Made by a program: the position numbers and the translations under genes. DNA of 64,000 nucleotides from Terfezia claveryi (taxonomy: Eukaryota > Ascomycota > Pezizomycetes > Pezizales > Pezizaceae). The stretch covers positions 121,481 to 185,480 of the forward strand of contig WHUX01000105.1 in NCBI GenBank assembly GCA_015179025.1, given 5' to 3'. Positions 54,151 through 61,403 of this stretch are shown piece after piece; positions within the stretch are counted from its first letter, which is position 1, and the number at the start of each line of letters is the position of its first letter. The notes beneath the pieces were generated by a model, which saw only the letters and a list, made by a program, of their open reading frames with translations, had not been told where the DNA came from and did not search any database.

Positions 54151-54633
54151 TCATTTTCCTTGCCCACTGGTATTCGTCTTCGTCCGGCCCGACCTTCTCA
54201 GCTTTCCCCGTTTTACTGCCGCCTCCCTATCCTGATTTTCTTCCTGGCAGAAGAACTCAAGCAACTTCATTTCCTCTCTCGGCACTAAGTGAACTCTTTC
54301 TTTCACCCACTTTACGAATTTCTCATCATTACTTTCTCTAGACTGAATCAAATTCCCCCTTGTCCTAGCAATATGCTTCACAAAGCCCCACACAGTCTCA
54401 AGGTCCAAGCTGAATCCAAATCCACCGCCCTCAAGCGGGTCGATCCGCAGCCAGAGGTTTATCCCAGGGATATGGTGCTGCAGCGGGAGGCACCCGAGTA
54501 CGTGGACTAAATGATCTAGCTGGGCCTGGCGCTCTTTGATGAATACGGAAGAAGGGATTCGGCCGTTGATGGTGGGAGGTAAGCTGAATGCGGGGGGGTT
54601 GTGGTAGTGCTGGACGATGGCATCGACGTTCAT
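54151..54633 (-). CDS. Hypothetical protein, 160 aa
   Basis: Single frame from the ATG at 54633 (MNVDAIVQHYHNPPAFSLPP) to a Lys/Arg-rich end (KLRRSGRTKTNTSGQGK). The frame is open 17 codons further upstream but without an ATG. Middle region HLVHVLGCLPLQHHIPGINL, then WLRIDPLEGGGFGFSLDLET and a mixed-charge helix-like part (KWVKERVHLVPREEMKLLEF). No domain recognised. GC-rich and well balanced in composition, so a real gene is plausible. A tail-only LINE insertion lies about 53 bp upstream of the ATG, inside its leader or promoter. Confidence 0.5.
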   Translation of the reverse strand: MNVDAIVQHYHNPPAFSLPPTINGRIPSSVFIKERQAQLDHLVHVLGCLPLQHHIPGINLWLRIDPLEGGGFGFSLDLETVWGFVKHIARTRGNLIQSRESNDEKFVKWVKERVHLVPREEMKLLEFFCQEENQDREAAVKRGKLRRSGRTKTNTSGQGK

Positions 54634-54685
54634 TGTAGGGCTGGATTGTTGAACGTAATCTTGGCTTAGCGACGGGTGGGCCAAG

Positions 54686-54706
54686 TATTAATAAAAAAAA
54701 AAAAAA
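54686..54706 (+). mobile_element. Tail-only LINE insertion (21 bp) with 11-bp duplication
   Basis: TATTAATAAAAAAAAAAAAA(A) between GGTGGGCCAAG (54675-54685) and GGTGAGCCAAG (54707-54717), one mismatch. Matches the LINE end (TATTTAAAA). Confidence 0.75.
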
Positions 54707-55019
54707 GGTGAGCCAAGGGAAGTGATGAAGGGAATGAAGAAGCTCTGACTGCGTTGTACTGTCCCCGTTGGGCTGCGTTTCGGCTGCAGTGAAGGCCCAA
54801 TGGCCTGATCTGGGCTTTATGAATAGACGGGACCAGCTGGGTATTCTGACCCATTCAGCAATGGTCAATGGGGCGCTATAGATGGTTCGGCAGCCCCATT
54901 CACAAAATATGCATAGACGTACTAAATCACCGTCCCTTTCACCAATAGAGCGCTAACTGACCAGCCTATTCACCAATCTCACGCTAATTCACCGTCGCAT
55001 ACATCAGGATCACGAAATG

Positions 55020-55700
55020 AGGGAACGGAGGTTAAGGAGCTGGAGCAGGCAATGGAGAAAGAGGAGGGGGAAGGTGAAGTGCAAAGAGAGGGGGCGTAAA
55101 GGGAAGGGAAAAGGAAAAAAGAGGGCCAAGGACAGTTAGCCGGTGGGTGACACATCCTCCCGCTAAAAACAAGATGCGGGAGGATGTGGAAATGCTCGAT
55201 GAAGGTAGTCTGGCTTGCGATGAAGGAAGGTTTTTTCCGTATGAGAACCTATCGGATTACGAGGCGAAGATAAGGAAGGACGAGGACCCGGTGACACCCC
55301 CATCACCAAAAAAACAGCCCACTGTACGTCAAGTGGGATCCAAGGCAGCAAAACCCCCAGTTGCCAAATACAGAAATCCAGCAAAACCGGTCAAAGTCGA
55401 GGACGAATACGTTGACACCAAGGCATTTGTTGTGCACGGAATACCCTGTCACCAACCCATGGCAGTGACTTTACAGAATGTGAAGAACAAAGGAGTGCGG
55501 GGGATTATGGGAGCACGTTGGCTCCGGGGAGATCATAGGAGAATGAGCAAGACTACCACTTCGGTAGTAATTTTCGTTTCTAGTGCTGTCTCCTTTCATG
55601 TACAGGGTAGTCAGAAATGAGGTTTCGAGGACGTTGGCTGCCTGTGGAGGTATTTGATGTCCAGAGAGGAAGGAGGAGGCCAGAGGTCAGAGTTGTAGCT
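55020..55700 (+). pseudogene. LINE ORF1 (gag-like) fragment
   Basis: Lys/Glu-rich start, then a 157-codon frame at 55147-55620 with EGRFFPYENLSDYEAKIRKD, KAFVVHGIPCHQPMAVTLQN, IMGARWLRGDHRR, TTSVVIFVSSAVSFHVQG; after the stop the frame resumes RGRWLPVEVFDVQRG. The VHG(I/V)P ... GARWL ... SVV(I/V) ... GRW-PV-V order is that of fungal Tad-type ORF1 proteins, upstream of their zinc knuckles (not present here). A relative is at 31640. Confidence 0.65.
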
Positions 55701-55766
55701 TCAGACTTGAGTTAGGGCTCGGGTTGCTAATTTGGGTCTTTCACAGCTACTTACGTTGAAATTAAA

Positions 55767-55799
55767 CTCGCGAGAGGCCCGGGCCCCGCGGGAGAATAC
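55767..55799. repeat. GC-rich palindrome, partner of 35166-35198
   Basis: CTCGCGAGAGGCCCGGGCCC + CGCGGGAGAATAC. Confidence 0.65.
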
Positions 55800-56514
55800 G
55801 GAATGGCCGGGCCACCCGCAAGTATGAGAAAAATGGTTGTTTACGGTATATTGATAATTTAGATAACGTAGCTATCGGGTGAGCTCGTTACCCTCAACTA
55901 GACACATGACTGTCCACCAGGTGTCAATATGCAAGTGCACAAGAGTCAGACCCATTTACCGCTGGCCGTACCAGGGTAGTGCTACCGGCTAGACCGTACC
56001 TATATTTACCACACAAGATGCTTGCGACATATGGCGAGCTCGCCGTCACGGCATGCTTGCCACATAATGTATGCTTGCCACATAATGTATGCTTGCCACA
56101 TAATGTATGCTTGCCACATACCATACATCACCGGGTAATGCATCATCACTGGGATACATAATACATCAGCCTCCATGCGAACCCTGTCGGTCCATTCTTG
56201 GCGGCATAGCGGACTGCAAAATGAACGGAACCATTGCCAGCAAAATATATATGCCTCGTAAAGATATGACATGTGGTGGGAATGCGAAATGGACGGGTTT
56301 GGATGGGTTAATAGATCGATTTTTGGGTGGCATCTAATATTCCGAGGCAAAATAGGGATAAGCAACTGACCTGCGGTACTGACCAAGTCTTGGGAATATA
56401 TATAAATTGGAGTTTGAATGGTATAATCTAGAGTGTATAGATGCGGTTTAAGTTGCTTAAAAGTGATAAAGCGATTAGTCTAACTTTGATGGAAGGGGCA
56501 TAATGCAATGTGTG
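55800..56514. other. No gene; 18-bp tandem repeat at 56053-56120
   Basis: ATGCTTGCCACATAATGT repeats about four times. The antisense CGKHTLCGKHTL-type frames are by-products. Confidence 0.6.
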
Positions 56515-56536
56515 GGGTGTTGTGCCAACCAGACTA
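56515..56536 (+). mobile_element. Micro-insertion copy 7 (22 bp) with 6-bp duplication
   Basis: GGGTG + TTGTGCCAACCAGACTA between TGTGTG at 56509-56514 and 56537-56542. Confidence 0.65.
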
Positions 56537-57033
56537 TGTGTGAAGAAGAATCCAACATGGACTAGAGCAGAAATTCAGTAATGTTGCTGCCCCCATCACC
56601 TCATGGCACCGGAGCAGCACAAATTCACCTGAGCAGTCTGAGCAGAACGGCGCTAAGCATTAAGTACTTAGTTCCAGACCGATTTAACCTACCACTCAAA
56701 TGAATCGGTCAGGGCACGAGAACAATAACATCCCCCTTTGTGGTACAGTATCTAATGCTCTTTCTCGGTCCATGCCTGCCGAGTTTGAACTCCCTTAGAT
56801 TATCTGATGACTGCTTCATACTAGTTAGCTTGTTCACCAACATCTTACAAGACCTAAACACAACAGTAGAATTGAAGAACAATTTATCCTAGCAGCGGAA
56901 GCGTCGGCAAGGCAAATAGGACTTGTTCAACTTAGTTGGATGCAAACTTGTAGAAAAACAATTCGCACGATGCGGGGTAAATGTGCGCCTTAAGTAAGTG
57001 CCTCTGTCAACCCACCTCTAGCATGCAGCTCGA
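56537..57033. other. No gene seen
   Basis: No long frames, no clear repeats. Confidence 0.4.
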
Positions 57034-57085
57034 ACATTACTTAAGAATGGGGCAATTCTAAAATGCCCCCATTCTTAAGTAATGT
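57034..57085. repeat. Near-perfect 52-bp hairpin
   Basis: ACATTACTTAAGAATGGGG and its complement CCCCATTCTTAAGTAATGT form a ~20-bp stem around a ~10-base loop. Confidence 0.85.
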
Positions 57086-57137
57086 ACACGGCAGGGCAAT
57101 CCCACCCGCGCTAAAATAACTTGTTGGCACACATTAT

Positions 57138-57345
57138 GTCTTCAGGCTGGGTGGCGAAGACTGTTCGTGCGCGCAAACTTTAGTCTTCCGTGCTGATAAT
57201 AAAGACTACTACGTGCCGTGCAATATTTGTCTTCCGTGTTGATAATGAAGACTGCTACGTGCCGTGCAATATTTGTCTTCCGTCTTGATAATGAAGACTA
57301 CTACGTGCCGTGCAATATTTGTCTTCAAGCTGGAAATGTAGACTA
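57138..57345 (+). repeat. 46-bp minisatellite, ~4.5 copies
   Basis: Three near-identical units from 57183 (GTCTTCCGTGCTGATAATAA...GTGCCGTGCAATATTT), one diverged unit before (57138) and a partial one after. Each contains GTCTTC...GAAGAC-like inverted words. Confidence 0.85.
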
Positions 57346-58033
57346 CCTCGCTCATTTAATAACATCATGATTATTTCACCTTCCACTCCGTGCTTGAAGA
57401 TTTCACGTCACGTGCTCGATTTGAGCACTGCTGTCGCCATGACATGATGGCTTCAACTCTACAATTGCGATTGAAGATGCTAACCGCCGTCTTCTTCTCT
57501 ATGGTCAATACTGCCTCCATTGCGTTTTCTACTCCAATTGCGAAATTAAGACTAGGTGATTAAGACAATCTGTATTGTTCTCCCACCGCCCTGGGCTAGG
57601 TGCCCTTGACAAGTCAAGTAACTACCGTATACATCTCGGCCTGTTGACTCCATATGAATTGATATGACTGTCAATGAATGTGTAATGTAATGTAATTTCA
57701 AGGGCAGAACAAATCCACTCGAAAGATATCGAGTGATGTTATATGTACTGATATGTATGACCTGAATTATTGGTAGGGTATGATATGATGCTATATGTGT
57801 TCATATGATGGCATATTCCTACCTGGTTTTTTAGCGAACTACACATGGCATGGTTGCATATGTGTGCGAATTATTTTGCTTAGGTGGGTTGCTGACTGTT
57901 TATTTCTTTCTTCTCCTTCACCCAAACTTGGTATCCACATAGTATACACACATCCCTACACCACCCTGCCCTATATATCTCTATCACCGTGATCTCTTTA
58001 TACAACGCAACGATCGAATACCAATCACTAAAT
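57346..58033. other. Upstream region of the C2H2 gene; no other gene
   Basis: Nothing recognised apart from AT-rich sequence. Confidence 0.35.
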
Positions 58034-59263
58034 ATGGAATGCCCAGTGCCTGGCTGTACCAAATCCTATAAAGGGAAGTCGGCAAATAGCAGCTTACAGC
58101 GACACCTGAAGGCATCACACAAAGACTATGTACTTCAGAGTAATGAACAACAGCCTATACGAGACCCCAGAACCGTACGTAAAAAAATCAATGCTCGGTA
58201 TAAAGCCAAATACCCTCGCCGTGGACTCGCCTTGACCAGGATGAAGCAAATCAAAGGTTTGGCTGAGGAGCTTTTAGAGAAGGAAAACCTAGCTCGGAAG
58301 CTTCAAAGATTGCTTCCACCAGTACTGAACGCAATGGTTGATGAAAGAAATGTGTATTGGATCTTAGAGGAGAGATATGGTCTGTTTATGGGCAGGTTAA
58401 AAAGGATATATGATTGGAACTGGGCGGCGAAAGTATGTATAGAGCGCAATTGGCATATATCATTCTGGATTGTTAACAGAAGCTATGTAGAAAGTCGCCC
58501 GATTCTCAAAGCAACCCATATTCGATGAAGAGGTTGGAGATGAATGGGAAGCATATTTGAGCTACAGCCTGCAGATCTTTGAATACTGAAGTCAAATGAA
58601 GGACTACCAGGCTTCAGAGGAAGTATTTGATTATAGACTTCGACTTTGGAAAGAAGACTACACGGCCACCAGGACAACGCGAATTCAGGAGGAAGCCGAG
58701 ATACTGTATAGACAGAAGTATGAGTCACAATACCAGGATGATTATGACTATGAAGCTGGGGATAATAGTACTACCGGTCCCAAGCATAGACCAAGCCTAG
58801 GCAAGAGCAACTATCCAGAACCTGACATTCTCCCAGAGGTTTTAGCTTGGCGGGTACAAGGTATTTTGCCAGAGTTGGGCCGGTTGATAGTGTCTGATGA
58901 ATCTACACTTCTGCATGCCGCAACTAGACTTGGGATTCTCAGAGGGAATGGGGGGGCAGAAGCTGCTTTTACGAGTGAATGGTTAGGCCCAAGGTATTAT
59001 GGTCATGAAGGTTTATCTTACCTGATGTTAACACAGGTATATTAACTATTGCTAACAGTTTAAAAGCCGAGGATACACTTCTAGAACTAGCCTTCCAGGT
59101 CCAGGAAAGGATCCCGAAGGCTCCAATAGAAACTACACCAGTAAGGTGGTTCCAATTTGTTGTAGTTCCGGAGTTACTGAATTTGTTGATTATGGAAGAT
59201 CTCGAGATTGCATATGAGGAGGCAAATGAAGTGAGATTACAAAGTACAGTCGAAGAGTTGTGA
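58034..59263 (+). pseudogene. C2H2 zinc-finger gene with frameshifts and a stop
   Basis: ATG at 58034 opens MECPVPGCTKSYKGKS; Cys3, Cys8 and two His (LQRHLKASH) make one classical C2H2 finger. Basic and helical regions follow (KYPRRGLALTRMKQIKGLAE, LLEKENLARKLQRLLPPVLN). Near 58485 the coding frame moves (KQPIFDEEVGDEWEAYLSYS), a TGA replaces an expected Trp at 58587, and the frame continues from 58596 (DYQASEEVFDYRLRLWKEDY ... PDILPEVLAWRVQGILPELG). A second shift near 59030 leads to ILTIANSLKAEDTLLELAFQ and a stop at 59263. DNA binding is implied by the finger; the rest is unknown. Single-finger proteins of this build occur in expanded fungal families, some TE-linked. Confidence 0.6.
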
Positions 59264-59345
59264 GGAACCTGAGCAGGAGAGCAATTGTAGTTAGTATGCA
59301 CCGGCGATGGTTGCATATGGGTGGGAAGTTCTTGTAGTGGTAGCT

Positions 59346-59504
59346 CTTCTCCTACCTTAGTTAATAGTTATGTATACCTAGTTGCGTACGGGTTTGGCAG
59401 ATTAAGTTGCCTCGCCATTGAATCCACCCGGGTTTCCGGGTGGCTCCTCATGGCCCCCCTGATAGGGCCGCATTGGAGTAACAAGTATATAAATAAAAAA
59501 AAGA
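59346..59504 (+). mobile_element. 5'-truncated LINE tail (159 bp)
   Basis: GGCAGATTAAGTTGCCTCGC, GAATCCACCCGGGTTTCCGG, GGGCCGCATTGGAGTAACAA then A-rich tail. TTGTAGTGGTAGCT (59332-59345) and TTGCAGTGGTACCT (59505-59518) are a likely 14-bp duplication with two mismatches. Confidence 0.78.
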
Positions 59505-59689
59505 TTGCAGTGGTACCTAGCTCGAGAAATGTAAATCGCTTATCGTGTTGCTACTATAAGGTTGTTTGTTAATGATAGGGAGCCAAGCATTCATTAAATC
59601 TTGATTGTGCACTTATGTTTGTGTATGTCCTCCTATGTAGTTTGGTTATGTTTAATAATCACCGCTGCCTTTTCAACATTCTATAACAA

Positions 59690-60190
59690 TGTCACGGCGT
59701 TGATTTACTTGCGAAGTATTTGACACCCGAACAGGCTTGTTCGAGTGTCAGCGTGGTATTTGACACCCGAACAGGCTTGTTCGAGTGTCAGCGTGGTATT
59801 TGACACCCGAACAGACTTGTTCGAGTGTCAGCTGAGTTGGCGCTGCCAGGCGAGTGTCTTAATACTAGAAGGGATTAGAGAGGTGGATCGCGGAGTATCA
59901 CCTGCGATCGCAGGTGACGTCAAGTTAGCCGGGCGCCACTCCTTTGGCCACGGCAATCGTGTATATAGGAAGCAGTAGTTGTCGTTTCTTGTTCTTGTTC
60001 CTTACGCAACGTCTTGTATTATAACCTTGGTAATACAGACTCTGCCTTTTGTCCTGATACTTCAATCTACGGTTATAGTTTCGTCTTCGTGCGCTCCTTG
60101 GAGTCACGTCTTTAGTTATAGCCACAGCCATCGACTTACGCCGTTACACTACGTTGCGTCGATACACTCTACTGAGCGCAACCCCTAGCT
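59690..60190 (+). mobile_element. 5' LTR of Ty3/gypsy element (3' border unresolved)
   Basis: TGTCACGGCG start; promoter-like region with three 40-bp hairpin repeats at 59716-59831; the ATG of gag follows at 60198. The end and primer-binding site cannot be fixed without the 3' LTR, which is outside the window. Confidence 0.55.
59716..59831 (+). repeat. 40-bp hairpin repeat x3 inside the LTR
   Basis: Units 59716-59755, 59756-59795 and 59796-59831. Each holds TGACACCCGAACA and TGTTCGAGTGTCA, which pair with a single mismatch around a 4-base loop. Confidence 0.9.
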
Positions 60191-60197
60191 ACGAACA

Positions 60198-61403
60198 ATG
60201 ACTCAGCCCGTTGTTGAATTGCCGGCCGCTATTGTTGACCTAGTTCCTCGTTTGCGAACTGCGTTGAACTCAGCAAACCAGGACTACACCGGAATACTCA
60301 ATGAAACCATTACCCTACTAGATCAGCTACTAGGGCTACCAGACCGACGACAAGATGTCGTAAGATTACGAACCCAAGTAACGAACTTAACGAATCAACT
60401 CACGGCGCGGCAACAAGAAGATACAACCTTACGCACAGCCACTCAAGAGTTACGAAATGAAGTAACTACTCAAGAGACAGTGATTAATGAGCTTCGAACG
60501 CAGTTGGAAGATATGAGGGCTATCAATGCGACTTTGGCTCGGTTGCAACCAGGAGAAGGAGGGAGTCGTTCAGAAAAGATACCCAACCCAGAAAAATTCT
60601 CTGGAAAAGACCGAAATAAGCTGCGCCCTTTCCTTACCCAACTACGACTAAAGGCTGCTACTTATAGTGACGAACAAGCAAAACTTCGACTAGCAGTAAA
60701 TTCCTTAGCTGAAGATGCCCTAGATCAGGTTACCCCTTACGTTGAAAACGATACGGTGAACTTAACCAACCTAGCAGCACTTATTACCATTCTCGAAAAT
60801 GCATTCGGCGATCCAAATCGAGTAGCCAACGCAGAGTACAAACTACAAACGATGATTCAGGGGGCCAGGGAGTTCGCTGCCTATTTTGCCGAATTTCAAC
60901 GATATGCAGCTGAAACGAGTTGGGGTAATACGGCTAAGTTGGCAACTCTAAAGCGCGGACTTTCCTACCAATTACAACAAGATCTCCTCGCCATACATCC
61001 TGAGCCCACGGAGTTTAACGAGTATGTGGAGGTCTGCCAAAGGCTAGATACTCGTCGCCGCGCGCTACAAACCCAAATGCGTAATCGTGTTGGACCAACG
61101 CCCCGAATGATATCACGCCCTACCGCTCCCGCTCCAGTTAACCCCCAAATAGTCCAAACTCCCTCTACCTCTACAGCCACGGGTACTCACCCTGGGCCCA
61201 TGGATTTGTCTGCAGGAAGGAAGAAGATATCTCCGGAGGAAAAAGCAAAGAGAATGGCTGAAGGGAGGTGCTATTATTGTGGAGGAATGGGACATGGGGT
61301 TAGAACTTGCCCACACGTACAAAAACGTACCCTACAAGTTGCCGAAACGGTTATGGAGAATACGAATAAGGGACTAGAAGTTGGGGAACAGGCAAAAGAG
61401 TAG
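60198..61403 (+). CDS. Ty3/gypsy gag polyprotein, 401 aa
   Basis: Intact frame from ATG 60198. N-terminal coiled coil (residues ~55-115: VVRLRTQVTNLTNQLTARQQ and following), then the capsid-type core (KFSGKDRNKLRPFLTQLRLK, AFGDPNRV, AYFAEFQRYAAETSW) and a CCHC zinc knuckle near residue 355 (CYYCGGMGHGVRTC) that packages the element RNA. The pol frame overlaps the end of gag in the -1 frame; an AAAA run (61394-61397) just before the gag TAG is a possible slip site. Better preserved than the gag at 28-1152, suggesting a younger copy. Confidence 0.92.
   Translation: MTQPVVELPAAIVDLVPRLRTALNSANQDYTGILNETITLLDQLLGLPDRRQDVVRLRTQVTNLTNQLTARQQEDTTLRTATQELRNEVTTQETVINELRTQLEDMRAINATLARLQPGEGGSRSEKIPNPEKFSGKDRNKLRPFLTQLRLKAATYSDEQAKLRLAVNSLAEDALDQVTPYVENDTVNLTNLAALITILENAFGDPNRVANAEYKLQTMIQGAREFAAYFAEFQRYAAETSWGNTAKLATLKRGLSYQLQQDLLAIHPEPTEFNEYVEVCQRLDTRRRALQTQMRNRVGPTPRMISRPTAPAPVNPQIVQTPSTSTATGTHPGPMDLSAGRKKISPEEKAKRMAEGRCYYCGGMGHGVRTCPHVQKRTLQVAETVMENTNKGLEVGEQAKE

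Noticed and set aside
55924..56386. Cys/His repeat frames (CGKHTL)
   Set aside because: Produced by the 18-bp tandem repeat; not a zinc-finger protein.
13138..56536. Helitron ends as the source of the ...CCAGACTA words
   Set aside because: Helitrons do not duplicate their target; four copies here have duplications of 6-13 bp.
43314..57345. Regular repeat arrays as a CRISPR
   Set aside because: Units are contiguous with no unique spacers, and the genome is eukaryotic.
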